DNA of 64,000 bases, from assembly GCA_036732025.1 (NCBI GenBank), contig DAINDE010000015.1:1-64000 (forward strand), given 5' to 3'. Under the pieces are notes generated by a model that was given only the letters and a program-made list of their open reading frames with translations, searched no databases and was not told the origin of the DNA. Each line of letters begins with the position of its first letter. The first letter of the stretch is position 1. This DNA is from SSSZ01 sp036732025 (GTDB taxonomy: Bacteria > Pseudomonadota > Gammaproteobacteria > Burkholderiales > Rhodocyclaceae). A program made the position numbers and the translations under genes. Positions 40,934 through 49,650 of the stretch are shown here, piece after piece.

Positions 40934-43900
40934 ATGTTCTCCCGCTTCTTCATCGACCGGCCGATCTTCGCCATGGTGATTTCGATCTTCATCGTCATCG
41001 CCGGCCTGGCGGCCATGCGCAACCTGCCCATCGCCCAGTACCCGGAAATCGCCCCGCCCCAGGTGCTGGTCGCCGCCACCTACCCCGGCGCCTCGGCGGA
41101 AGTGCTGGAAAAGACCGTCGCCGCGCCGCTGGAAACCCAGATCAACGGCGTCGAGGGCATGATCTACATGAATTCGACGGCGGCCTCCAACGGCCGCGTC
41201 GAGCTCTACGTCACCTTCGAGATCGGCACCAACATCGACCAGGCGGTGATCAACGTCAATAACCGGGTCAAGCAGGCCGAGGCCCGGCTGCCCCAGGAAG
41301 TCCGCCGCCAGGGCATCCAGGTCGAGAAGTCGTCGAGTTCCTTCCTGCAGGTGCTCGCCTTCACGTCGCCGGACGGCCGTTACGACGACCTGTACACCAG
41401 CAACTACGTCACCCTCAACGTGCTCGACGTCATCAAGCGCATCCCCGGCACTACCAACGTCCAGATCTTCGGCGCCAAGGACTACGCCATGCGCGTCTGG
41501 GTCAAGCCGGACCGCCTGGCCCAGCTGAAGCTGGCAACCAGCGACCTGGTGCGCGCCATCAACGAGCAGAACGCCCAGTACGCGGTCGGCCGCATCGGCC
41601 AGCCGCCGACCCTCAACGGCCAGGAAATGGCGCTGACCATCAACACCCAGGGGCGGCTGGCCGACGTCGCCCAGTTCGAGAACATCGTCGTGCGGGCCAA
41701 CCCGGACGGCTCGCTGTTGAAGCTCAAGGATGTCGCCCGGATCGAGCTGGGATCCAAGGACTACGACTTCATCGGCCGCCAGAACGGCAAGCCGGCCACT
41801 TTGGTCGGCATCTTCCTGAAGCCCGGCGCCAACGCGCTGGATGTGGCCGACGACGTCAAGAAGACCTTGAAGGAGCTGTCCACCCGCTTTCCCGACGGCC
41901 TCACCGTGGACATCCCCTACGACACCACCGACTTCGTCAATGTCTCGATCCGCGAGGTGCTGAAGACCCTGGGCGAAGCCATGCTGCTGGTCTTCCTGGT
42001 CGTCTATCTGTTCCTGCAGAACTGGCGGGCGACGCTGATCCCGACGCTGGCCGTGCCGGTGTCCCTGATCGGTACCTTTGCCGGGCTGCTGATGCTCGGC
42101 TATTCGATCAACACCCTGACCCTGTTCGGCATGGTGCTGGCCATCGGCATCGTCGTGGACGACGCCATCGTCGTCCTCGAAAACGTCGAGCGCATCATGC
42201 ACGAGGAGGGCATCCCGGCCCATGCCGCGGCCATCCAGGCCATGCGCGAGGTGACCGGGCCGGTGATCGCCATTGTCCTGGTGCTGTGCGCGGTCTTCGT
42301 GCCCATCGCCTTCCTCGGCGGGCTGACCGGCGAGCTGTATCGCCAGTTCGCGGTAACCATCGCCATCGCCGTGGTCATCTCCGGTATCGTCGCCCTGACC
42401 CTGACGCCGTCGCTCTGCGTGCTGATCCTGCGCCACGAGCACAAGGTGGAGAACCGCTTCTTCGCCGCCTTCAACCGCTGGTTCGGGCGCATGACCGGCC
42501 GCTACACCGCCGGCGTCGCCTGGCTGATCCGCCGCGGCGCCCTCGGGTTGCTGCTGTTCGGCGGCATGGTCATCCTCGCCGGTGGCCTTTGGAAACTGAC
42601 GCCCGGCAGCCTGGTACCGGACGAGGACCAGGGCTACTACATCACCGCCGTCTACCTGCCCGACGGCGCCTCGCTGGAGCGCACCGACCGCATCGTCCAG
42701 CAGGTGGACGCCATCATCCGCGAGAATCCCAACGTGGACCGCACCGTGGTGTTCACCGGCTTCGACTTCATCGGCGGCAGCTTCAAGAACAACGCCGCCA
42801 CCTTCTTCGTCGTCCTCAAGCACTGGGACCAGCGGCAGGTGCCGGCCGCCGCCCTGGTCGGCGAGGTGTTCATGAAGACCGCCCACATCAAGGAAGCCCT
42901 GGTCCTGGCCTTCGGCCCGCCGGCCATCTTCGGCATGGGCAACTCGGGCGGCTTCGAGTTCTACCTGCAGAACCGCGGCGAGGGCGGCGCCAAGGCCCTT
43001 GCCACCGCCAGCGAGCAGTTCATCGGCAAGCTGCGCCAGGACCCCCAGTTCGCCATGGTTTCCTCCCTCTGGCGCGCCAACGTGCCCCAGCTCAACGTGG
43101 ATGTGGACCGGGAAAAGGCCAAGACCCTGGGCGTGCCCATCGACGGGCTGTTCGACACCCTGGCCGCCACCCTGGGCACCTACTACGTCAACGACTTCAA
43201 CAAGTACGGCCGCACCTGGCAGGTGCTGATGTCCGCCGAACCGGCCTTCCGCTCCAATCCCGGCGACGTCGGCGGCATCTACGTGCGCTCCGAACGGGGC
43301 GAGATGGTGCCCCTCTCGGCCCTCGCCCAGATCCGCCAGGAAACGGGCCCGGAGACCCTGGAGCGCTTCAACAACCTGCCCTCGGTCAAGATCATCGGCG
43401 CCGGCGTACCGGGCATCTCGTCCGGCCAGATCATCGCCGCCGTCGAGAAGGCGGCCAAGGACCTGCCGCCGGAATTCAGCTACGACTGGGGCGGCGCCTC
43501 CTACCAGGAGAAGAAATCCAGCGGTACCTCCGGCGTCGCCCTGGCCCTGGGCGCCCTCATGGTCTTCCTCATCCTCGCCGCCCAGTACGAGCGCTGGTCG
43601 CTGCCCCTGGCCGTGCTGCTGGCCCTGCCCTTCGGCACCTTCGGGGCGCTCGCCGCGGTCTGGCTGCGCGGCATGAGCAACGACGTCTATTTCCAGATCG
43701 GCCTGGTGACGCTGCTCGGCCTGGCCGCCAAGAACGCCATCCTGATCGTCGAATACGCCATCTACAAGCACCAGGAGGGCATGAGCGCCGCCGCCGCGGC
43801 CATCGAGGCGGCACGGCTCCGCTTCCGCCCCATCCTGATGACGTCCCTGGCCTTCATCCTCGGCGTCCTGCCGCTCGCCATCTCCCACGGCGCCGGCGCC

Positions 43901-44134
43901 GGGGCGCGGCAGGCGGTGGGCACCGGGGTCATGGGCGGCATGCTGGCCGCCACCTTCCTCGCCGTCTTCTTCGTCCCCCTCTTCTACCGGCTCATCGCCG
44001 ACCGCAAGCTCGCCGAAGCCCGCAGCACAGAGGCCATGTTCGAGGAAATCCGGGAAACCCATGCCCGGGCCCACGAGAAACTGCTGGAACGCGCCAGGAA
44101 GGACGAAGAAGCCAATGGAGAAAATCATGTCTAA
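40934..44134 (+). CDS. RND multidrug permease (AcrB/MexB type)
   Basis: This 1066-aa HAE1-family proton-drug antiporter opens MFSRFFIDRPIFAMVISIFIVIAGLAAMRNLPIAQYPEIAPPQVLV, a standard start. TM4 carries the paired Asp in LAIGIVVDDAIVVLENVERIMHEEG. The C-terminal half has LVTLLGLAAKNAILIVEYAIY and LRFRPILMTSLAFILGVLPLAISHGAG. Substrates are likely broad (dyes, detergents, antibiotics), as inferred from the subfamily. It overlaps the outer-membrane factor gene by eight bases. Confidence 0.95.
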   Translation: MFSRFFIDRPIFAMVISIFIVIAGLAAMRNLPIAQYPEIAPPQVLVAATYPGASAEVLEKTVAAPLETQINGVEGMIYMNSTAASNGRVELYVTFEIGTNIDQAVINVNNRVKQAEARLPQEVRRQGIQVEKSSSSFLQVLAFTSPDGRYDDLYTSNYVTLNVLDVIKRIPGTTNVQIFGAKDYAMRVWVKPDRLAQLKLATSDLVRAINEQNAQYAVGRIGQPPTLNGQEMALTINTQGRLADVAQFENIVVRANPDGSLLKLKDVARIELGSKDYDFIGRQNGKPATLVGIFLKPGANALDVADDVKKTLKELSTRFPDGLTVDIPYDTTDFVNVSIREVLKTLGEAMLLVFLVVYLFLQNWRATLIPTLAVPVSLIGTFAGLLMLGYSINTLTLFGMVLAIGIVVDDAIVVLENVERIMHEEGIPAHAAAIQAMREVTGPVIAIVLVLCAVFVPIAFLGGLTGELYRQFAVTIAIAVVISGIVALTLTPSLCVLILRHEHKVENRFFAAFNRWFGRMTGRYTAGVAWLIRRGALGLLLFGGMVILAGGLWKLTPGSLVPDEDQGYYITAVYLPDGASLERTDRIVQQVDAIIRENPNVDRTVVFTGFDFIGGSFKNNAATFFVVLKHWDQRQVPAAALVGEVFMKTAHIKEALVLAFGPPAIFGMGNSGGFEFYLQNRGEGGAKALATASEQFIGKLRQDPQFAMVSSLWRANVPQLNVDVDREKAKTLGVPIDGLFDTLAATLGTYYVNDFNKYGRTWQVLMSAEPAFRSNPGDVGGIYVRSERGEMVPLSALAQIRQETGPETLERFNNLPSVKIIGAGVPGISSGQIIAAVEKAAKDLPPEFSYDWGGASYQEKKSSGTSGVALALGALMVFLILAAQYERWSLPLAVLLALPFGTFGALAAVWLRGMSNDVYFQIGLVTLLGLAAKNAILIVEYAIYKHQEGMSAAAAAIEAARLRFRPILMTSLAFILGVLPLAISHGAGAGARQAVGTGVMGGMLAATFLAVFFVPLFYRLIADRKLAEARSTEAMFEEIRETHARAHEKLLERARKDEEANGENHV

Positions 44135-45593
44135 CCGCCCCCTGCGCCTTCTCCCCCTGGCCGCCGCCCTGCTGCTCTCCGGCTGCGCCGTCGGCCCCGA
44201 CTACCTGCGCCCCGCCTTCCTCCTGCCCAGTGCCTGGACCAAGGCCGAAGCCCCCGCCCCCGAGGCCACCCTGCCGGCCGACCGGGCCGGTGAGCGCTGG
44301 TGGTCCCTCTACGCCGACCCGATCCTCGACCAGTTGGTGGACGAAGCCCTGGCCAACAACGCCGATGCCCAGGTGGCCGCCGCCCGGGTGCTGGAGGCCC
44401 GGGCCGTCGCCGGCACCGTCGACGCCGATCTTTACCCTTCGCTGTCGGCGGGCTATTCCGGCAGCCGCAGCAAGAGCACGCTGCTCGGCAGTTTCCCGCG
44501 CCCGGCTGACCTGCCGCGCATCCAGAACAACTACCGGGCCACCCTCGACGCCAGCTACGAGGTCGACCTCTGGGGCAAGTTCCGCCGCGCCAGCGAGGCG
44601 GCCCGGGCCGACCTCTTCGCCGCCCAGTCGGCCCGCGAGGCGGTGCGTCTCTCCCTCACCGCCGGGGTCACCCAGCAATACTTCGCCCTCCTCGCCGCCG
44701 ACGCCCAGGTCAAGGTGGCCGAGCGCACCGCCGCCACCCGCGGCGAAACGCTCAAGCTCTTCCGCCAGCGCCTGGAAGTGGGCGCCCTTTCCGAATACGA
44801 CCTGCGCCAGGCCGAGGCCGAGGAAGCGGCGGCGCGCTCCCAGCTTTCCTCCCTCCTGCGCGAGCGGGAACGGGCGGAAACGGCCCTGGCCGTGCTCCTC
44901 GGCCGCTCGCCGCGGGAGGTGCTGGAAGGCGCCGTCGTCCGCGGCACCCCGGGCGCCCTACCGCCCCTGACGGTGCCCGCCGGCCTGCCCTCCGACCTGC
45001 TGCTGCGGCGGCCTGACCTGCAGGAGGCCGAGCAGAAGCTGATCGCCGCCAACGCCCGCATCGGCGCCGCCCGCGCCCAGTATTTCCCGTCCATCGGCCT
45101 CACCGCCTACACGGGGGGCGAGAGCGTCGTCTTTTCCAAGCTGTTCACTGGCCCCGCCGGCATCTTTTCCTTCGCCGCCGCGGTCACCCAGCCGATCTGG
45201 AACGCCGGCCGCATCGGCTTCGGGGTCGAGGCCGCCGAGGCCCGCCGCGACGCGGCCCTGGCCCAGTACAAGCAGGCCGTGGCCAACGCCTTCAAGGACG
45301 TGCGCGACGCCCTGGCCGCCCAGACCGCCGCCCGCGATGCCCTGGCCGCCGAGACGGCCCGCGCCGCCGCCCTGGAGAAGGCGCTCACGGCGGCGAACCA
45401 GCGCTTCGAGGCAGGCATCGCCAGCCGTCTGGACGTCCTCGACGTCGAGCGCAACCTGCTGGCCGCCGAACTGGCCCGCATCGACGCCGAGCGCGCCCAG
45501 CGGGCTGCCCTGGCCGATCTCTTCAAGGCCCTGGGCGGCGGCTGGCCGGCGACGGCACCGGGTACGGCGCAGAACGCCATGGAAAATTCTTAG
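44127..45593 (+). CDS. Outer membrane efflux lipoprotein (NodT/OprM family)
   Basis: This 488-aa TolC-like channel has lipobox LLLSGC (Cys20) and begins AVGPDYLRPA, typical of the NodT family. Duplicated OEP domains give the alpha-barrel: ARVLEARAVAGTVDADLYPSLSAG...YEVDLWGKFRRASEAARAD and AEQKLIAANARIGAARAQYFPSIGLTAYTG...IWNAGRIGFGVEAAEARRDAALAQYKQAVANAFKDV. The ATG at 44127 has GGAG eight bases upstream; an earlier ATG (44115) overlaps that site. Completes the tripartite pump. Confidence 0.94.
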   Translation: MSNRPLRLLPLAAALLLSGCAVGPDYLRPAFLLPSAWTKAEAPAPEATLPADRAGERWWSLYADPILDQLVDEALANNADAQVAAARVLEARAVAGTVDADLYPSLSAGYSGSRSKSTLLGSFPRPADLPRIQNNYRATLDASYEVDLWGKFRRASEAARADLFAAQSAREAVRLSLTAGVTQQYFALLAADAQVKVAERTAATRGETLKLFRQRLEVGALSEYDLRQAEAEEAAARSQLSSLLRERERAETALAVLLGRSPREVLEGAVVRGTPGALPPLTVPAGLPSDLLLRRPDLQEAEQKLIAANARIGAARAQYFPSIGLTAYTGGESVVFSKLFTGPAGIFSFAAAVTQPIWNAGRIGFGVEAAEARRDAALAQYKQAVANAFKDVRDALAAQTAARDALAAETARAAALEKALTAANQRFEAGIASRLDVLDVERNLLAAELARIDAERAQRAALADLFKALGGGWPATAPGTAQNAMENS

Positions 45594-45631
45594 CAGATAT
45601 CAAAGCCCTAGCGGTACCTTCCCCCTAACAT
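45590..45631 (+). promoter_or_regulatory. Dnr/FNR-type site and -10 element of norCB
   Basis: TTAGCAGATATCAA (45590-45603) carries one perfect ATCAA half-site of the FNR/Dnr box TTGAT-N4-ATCAA and a degraded left half. A TAACAT -10 (45626-45631) follows, which puts the site near -41.5, the class II activator position. A Dnr-like regulator is encoded at the end of the cluster. The site overlaps the end of the preceding efflux gene. Confidence 0.55.
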
Positions 45632-45671
45632 CGGCGAGCCAAAAAACACTTTCCGAAAGGGGGAACAATCC

Positions 45672-46100
45672 ATGAGTGGCGCTTTCACGAAGTCGATGGC
45701 GCGCAACATCTTCTACGGGGGGACCGTCTTCTTTTTCCTCCTGTTCCTTGCGCTGTCATTCGATACCCATTCCCAGCTGCCCAAGCGCGACATGCGGGCC
45801 AACATCACGCCGCAGATCGCCGAAGGCAAGAAGCTGTGGGAGACCCACAACTGCATCGGCTGCCACACCCTCATGGGCGAGGGCGCCTACTTCGCCCCGG
45901 AACTGGGCAACGTCGTCGTCCGCTACGGCGAGGAAGGCACCAAGGCCTTCATCAAGGCGCGTCCGAAGGAAGGCATCCCGGGCCGCCGCAGCATGCCCCA
46001 GTTCAACTTCACCGACGCGCAACTGGACGCCATCGTGGCCTTCCTCAAGCACGTCAATTCGATCAACGACGCCAACTGGCCGCCTAACAACCAGGGCTGA
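45672..46100 (+). CDS. norC: Nitric oxide reductase subunit C (cytochrome c)
   Basis: This 142-aa protein has an N-terminal membrane anchor (IFYGGTVFFFLLFLALSFDTH, about 13-33) and a periplasmic c-type haem domain. CIGCH at 61-65 binds haem covalently, and Met108 (RRSMPQF) is the likely axial ligand. NorC passes electrons to NorB for reduction of 2 NO to N2O. It is followed 18 nt later by norB, as in cNor operons. Confidence 0.96.
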   Translation: MSGAFTKSMARNIFYGGTVFFFLLFLALSFDTHSQLPKRDMRANITPQIAEGKKLWETHNCIGCHTLMGEGAYFAPELGNVVVRYGEEGTKAFIKARPKEGIPGRRSMPQFNFTDAQLDAIVAFLKHVNSINDANWPPNNQG

Positions 46101-46118
46101 TCGAGAGGAGAACTGAAC

Positions 46119-47495
46119 ATGCAATACAAATCCCAAGCAGTTGCGAAGCCGTACTTCATCGCGGCCATCGGCCTCTTCGTCGCCCAGATCCTGTTCGGGC
46201 TGGTCCTTGGCCTGCAGTACGTCATCGGCGACTTCCTGTTCCCGGCCATTCCCTTCAACGTGGCCCGCATGGTCCACACCAACGCCCTCATCGTCTGGCT
46301 GCTCATGGGCTTCATGGGCGGCGCCTACTACATGATCCCCGAGGAAGCGGAAACCGAACTGGCGAGCCCGAAACTGGCCATCGCCATGTTCTGGATCTTC
46401 CTGGTCGCCGCGGCGCTCACCGTGGTCGGCTACCTGACGGTTCCCTACGCCACCCTGGCGGAGATGACCGGCAACAGCATCCTCGAGACCATGGGCCGCG
46501 AGTTCCTGGAGCAACCCCTGCCCACCAAGCTGGGCATCGTGGTGGTGGCCCTGGCCTTCCTGTTCAACATCACGCTCACCGTGCTGAAGGGCAAGAAGAC
46601 CGCCATCTCCATCGTCCTGTTGCTGGGCCTGTGGGGGCTCGCCGTCTTCTTCCTGTTCTCCTTCTACAACCCGGTGAACGTCGTTCTCGACAAGTTCTTC
46701 TGGTGGTGGACGGTGCACCTCTGGGTGGAAGGCGTGTGGGAACTGATCCTCGGTTCGTTCCTGGCCTTCGTGCTGATCAAGACCACCGGCGTCGACCGGG
46801 AAGTGATCGAGAAGTGGCTGTACGTCATCGTCACCCTGACGCTGATCACCGGCATCATCGGTACCGGTCACCACTACTACTGGATCGGCACGCCGGAATA
46901 CTGGCAGTGGTGGGGTTCCATCTTCTCCGCCCTGGAGCCGATTCCCTTCTTCGCCATGACCGTCTTCGCCTTCAACATGGTGAACCGCCGCCGCCGCGAG
47001 CATCCCAACAAGGCTGCCGTGCTGTGGGCACTGGGCACCGGCGTCATGGCCTTCCTCGGCGCTGGCATCTGGGGCTTCCTGCACACCCTGGCTCCGGTCA
47101 ACTACTACACCCACGGTACCCAGATCACCGCCGCCCACGGCCACATGGCCTTCTACGGCGCCTACGTGATGGTGAACCTGACCATGATCTCCTACGCCAT
47201 GCCCATCCTCCGCGGCCGTGCTGCCAACAGCAACAAGTCGCAGGTGATGGAAATGTGGAGCTTCTGGCTGATGACCATCGCCATCGTCTTCATCACCCTC
47301 TTCCTCACCGCCGCCGGCATCCTGCAGGTCTGGCTGCAGCGTGCCTCCGACACGCCGCTGCCCTTCATGGTGGCCCAGGAGAAGATCGCTCTCTTCTACT
47401 GGATGCGTGAATGGACCGGCGTGGTGTTCCTGGTCGGCCTCCTGGTCTACGTCCTCAGCTTCTTCGTGGGCGGCAAGGAAGAACAGGCCGCCTAA
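46119..47495 (+). CDS. norB: Nitric oxide reductase subunit B
   Basis: This 458-aa integral protein of the haem-copper oxidase superfamily has twelve helices. Haem b and b3 ligands are His53 (MVHTNALIVW), His340 and His342 (HGHMAFYG). The FeB site is formed by His200, Glu204 (VHLWVEGVWE), His251 and His252 (GTGHHYYW). The glutamate instead of a Tyr-His crosslink marks an NO reductase rather than an oxidase. As a NorC-dependent cNor it lacks the qNor N-terminal extension. Confidence 0.97.
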   Translation: MQYKSQAVAKPYFIAAIGLFVAQILFGLVLGLQYVIGDFLFPAIPFNVARMVHTNALIVWLLMGFMGGAYYMIPEEAETELASPKLAIAMFWIFLVAAALTVVGYLTVPYATLAEMTGNSILETMGREFLEQPLPTKLGIVVVALAFLFNITLTVLKGKKTAISIVLLLGLWGLAVFFLFSFYNPVNVVLDKFFWWWTVHLWVEGVWELILGSFLAFVLIKTTGVDREVIEKWLYVIVTLTLITGIIGTGHHYYWIGTPEYWQWWGSIFSALEPIPFFAMTVFAFNMVNRRRREHPNKAAVLWALGTGVMAFLGAGIWGFLHTLAPVNYYTHGTQITAAHGHMAFYGAYVMVNLTMISYAMPILRGRAANSNKSQVMEMWSFWLMTIAIVFITLFLTAAGILQVWLQRASDTPLPFMVAQEKIALFYWMREWTGVVFLVGLLVYVLSFFVGGKEEQAA

Positions 47496-47519
47496 AGCCA
47501 AGCCCCAGGGCAACTCGAC

Positions 47520-47556
47520 GGCGCGGATCGCAAGGTCCGCGCCGTTTTTCTTTGCT
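47520..47556 (+). terminator. Rho-independent terminator after norB
   Basis: The stem GGCGCGGA / TCCGCGCC (47520-47527 and 47536-47543) is followed by GTTTTTCTTTGCTTTTT. It separates the norCB transcript from norE-norF-norQ-norD. Confidence 0.85.
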
Positions 47557-47557
47557 T

Positions 47558-47571
47558 TTTGCCCATATCAA
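47558..47571 (+). promoter_or_regulatory. Second copy of the nor motif, upstream of norE
   Basis: TTTGCCCATATCAA shares TT-GC--ATATCAA (11 of 14 positions) with the site upstream of norC. It begins 50 nt before the norE ATG. If it acted at -41.5, the transcript would start almost at the ATG, so an upstream mode or chance resemblance must be considered. Confidence 0.4.
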
Positions 47572-47607
47572 TTCGCGCCCGGCGGCGCATCGCTATCATC
47601 GATTCCC

Positions 47608-48204
47608 ATGACAGCCGTAGCCCACCCCCTCCCCGCCGCCCTGCCCGGCGCCAGGCGCCTGCCCGGCGACCTGGCCATCTGGGTCTTCATCCTCGCCGAG
47701 ATGCTGGCCTTCGCGGTCTTCTTCGCTTCCTACGCCTTCGCCCGCACGAAGAACGTGGAGATGTTCAACCTCTACCAGCAGACCCTGGACCGCAACGCCG
47801 GCGCCCTCAACACCCTCCTGCTGGTGACCGGATCCTGGTTCGTGGTGCTGGCCGTCCAGGCCGCCCACCGCGACGACAAGGCCGGCGTGCCGCGCAACAT
47901 CGCCCTTGGATTCCTCTGCGGCGCCGGCTTCCTGGTGGTGAAGGTCATCGAGTACGCCGCCAAGTTCGGCGCCGGCATCTCGCTCTCCACCAATACCTTC
48001 TACATGTTCTACATCTCGCTGACCTTCTTCCATTTCATGCACGTCATCCTCGGCATGGTCATCCTCGCCATCCTCTGGGTGCAGGCCCGGAAGGGCGCCT
48101 ACGGCAGCCACGACGCCCACGGCCTGGAAAGCGGCGCCGCCTACTGGCACATGGTCGATCTGCTGTGGATCGTGCTCTTCCCACTCGTCTACGTGATGCG
48201 ATGA
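47608..48204 (+). CDS. norE: Cytochrome c oxidase subunit III family protein NorE
   Basis: This 198-aa protein has five membrane helices. Seen: RRLPGDLAIWVFILAEMLAFAVFFASYAFART, LLLVTGSWFVVLAVQAAHRDD, VKVIEYAAKFGAGISLSTNTFYMFYISLTFFHFMHVILG and GAAYWHMVDLLWIVLFPLVYVMR. These are characteristic of NorE, the COX III-like accessory of denitrifiers. It is required for full Nor activity in Paracoccus but has no redox centre. It is first in the second nor transcript and overlaps norF by four bases. Confidence 0.93.
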   Translation: MTAVAHPLPAALPGARRLPGDLAIWVFILAEMLAFAVFFASYAFARTKNVEMFNLYQQTLDRNAGALNTLLLVTGSWFVVLAVQAAHRDDKAGVPRNIALGFLCGAGFLVVKVIEYAAKFGAGISLSTNTFYMFYISLTFFHFMHVILGMVILAILWVQARKGAYGSHDAHGLESGAAYWHMVDLLWIVLFPLVYVMR

Positions 48205-48470
48205 TCGCCCTGCTCAAGAACCCCGCCCACCGCGCCTGGCTCGTCCTCCTCGTCGCCACCGCCATCACCTGGTATCTCGGCGAGGTCGGCGCCGCCGGCA
48301 CCGCGGCCATCGTCGCCATGCTGGCCATCGCCTTCGTCAAGGGCCGCCTGGTGATCCTCGACTTCATGGAACTGCGCGGCGCCCCGCTGATGTGGCGCGT
48401 CGTCCTGGAAGGCTGGCTTATACTGGTTTCCAGCCTCATCCTCCTCGCCTACTGGCTCAGCCTCAAATAA
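48201..48470 (+). CDS. norF: NorF-like small membrane protein (COX IV-like)
   Basis: This 89-aa protein has three helices (AHRAWLVLLVATAITWYLGEV; TAAIVAMLAIAFVKGRLVILDFMEL; MWRVVLEGWLILVSSLILLAYW). The VKGRLVILDFMELRGAP loop is typical of NorF and prokaryotic cytochrome oxidase subunit IV. It is coupled to norE by ATGA overlap and to norQ by a three-base gap. Confidence 0.88.
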   Translation: MIALLKNPAHRAWLVLLVATAITWYLGEVGAAGTAAIVAMLAIAFVKGRLVILDFMELRGAPLMWRVVLEGWLILVSSLILLAYWLSLK

Positions 48471-48473
48471 CCG

Positions 48474-49262
48474 ATGACCGACCATTCCCTGCCCTTCTAC
48501 GAACCCTCCGGCAACGAGATCGCCCTCTTCGAGCACGCCTTCCGGGAGCGCCTGCCGCTCCTCATCAAGGGCCCCACCGGCTGCGGCAAGACCCGCTTCG
48601 TCTCCCATATGGCGGCCCGCCTCGGCCTGCCGCTCTACACCGTGGCCTGCCACGACGACCTCACCGCCGCCGACCTCGTCGGCCGCCACCTCATTTCCGA
48701 CCAGGGTACCTACTGGTGCGACGGCCCGCTCACCCGCGCCGTGCGCGAAGGCGGCATCTGCTACCTGGACGAGGTGGTGGAGGCACGCAAGGACACCACC
48801 GTGGTGCTGCACCCCCTGGCCGACGACCGCCGCATCCTGCCCATCGACCGCACCGGCGAGACCCTGGAAGCGCCGGACAACTTCATGCTGGTGGTCTCCT
48901 ACAACCCCGGCTACCAGAACCTCTTGAAGGGCCTGAAGCCCTCCACCCGCCAGCGCTTCGTCTCCATGCGCTTCGACTTCCCGACCAGCGAGCGGGAGCA
49001 GTCCATCCTCATCGGCGAAACCGGCTGCGACGCCGACCTGGCCAGGCGCCTGGTGGGCATCGGCAAAGCCTTCCGGGCCTTGAAGGACCGCGATCTCGAA
49101 GAGGTCGCCAGCACCCGTCTGCTGGTCTATGCCGCCACCCTCATCAAGTCTGGCTTCGACGTCGCCGCCGCCTGCCGCGCCGCCCTGGTGGAGAGCCTCA
49201 CCGACGACGAGGAGACCGTCGAGGCGCTGATGGAAATCGTCAATGCCACCTTCGGCCGATAA
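48474..49262 (+). CDS. norQ: NorQ, MoxR-type AAA+ ATPase
   Basis: This 262-aa AAA+ protein has Walker A GPTGCGKT (33-40), Walker B GGICYLDEVVEA, sensor VVSYNPGYQNL and an arginine-finger region (LKPSTRQRFVSMRFDFP). With NorD it activates NorB by inserting the non-haem FeB. Like other MoxR ATPases it partners with a VWA protein, here NorD. norQ is separated from norD by two other genes. Confidence 0.95.
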   Translation: MTDHSLPFYEPSGNEIALFEHAFRERLPLLIKGPTGCGKTRFVSHMAARLGLPLYTVACHDDLTAADLVGRHLISDQGTYWCDGPLTRAVREGGICYLDEVVEARKDTTVVLHPLADDRRILPIDRTGETLEAPDNFMLVVSYNPGYQNLLKGLKPSTRQRFVSMRFDFPTSEREQSILIGETGCDADLARRLVGIGKAFRALKDRDLEEVASTRLLVYAATLIKSGFDVAAACRAALVESLTDDEETVEALMEIVNATFGR

Positions 49263-49650
49263 GTTCCGGACCGAGCCTCGCGCCGAGGGCCAGGGCCTGG
49301 CCGTCACGGCGGAATCGCTGTATCTGGCCAACCTGCTGCTGGCGCCGGGACTCGCCTTCGCCGTCCTGCTCTGGCTGTGGCGCAAGCACAAGGACACCGC
49401 TCCGCCCCTGGCCTGCCAGCACCTCAAGCAGACCACCTTCGTCAGCCTCTACGGCGGCATCCTCATCGTCAGCCTCTCAGCGATTTTCATCGCCCTTGGC
49501 GGGCTGCACTGGGAATGGACCTGGGTCCTCGTCATCATGTACTTCACCTGCATCCACTCCACCCTGGTGCTCTTCGGCATGTTCGGCCTGGCCAAGGCCC
49601 TGGCCGGCCAGCCCTGGCGCTACCCGCTGATCGGGCCCGGCGATGCCTGA
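49243..49650 (+). CDS. Conserved membrane protein in nor cluster
   Basis: This 135-aa protein has three helices (ESLYLANLLLAPGLAFAVLLWLW; FVSLYGGILIVSLSAIFIALGGLHW; WVLVIMYFTCIHSTLVLFGMFGLAKAL). The start overlaps norQ by 20 bases and the end overlaps the polyferredoxin by eight, so it is translated in series with both. No named family is recognised, but the position suggests a role in NorB assembly or membrane electron supply. Confidence 0.8.
   Translation: MPPSADKFRTEPRAEGQGLAVTAESLYLANLLLAPGLAFAVLLWLWRKHKDTAPPLACQHLKQTTFVSLYGGILIVSLSAIFIALGGLHWEWTWVLVIMYFTCIHSTLVLFGMFGLAKALAGQPWRYPLIGPGDA

Noticed and set aside
39632..44128. A 1498-codon open frame on the minus strand
   Set aside because: It is antisense to the acrAB-like adaptor and permease genes, whose proteins match known families. 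The translation is Gly/Asp/Gln-rich and resembles no protein.
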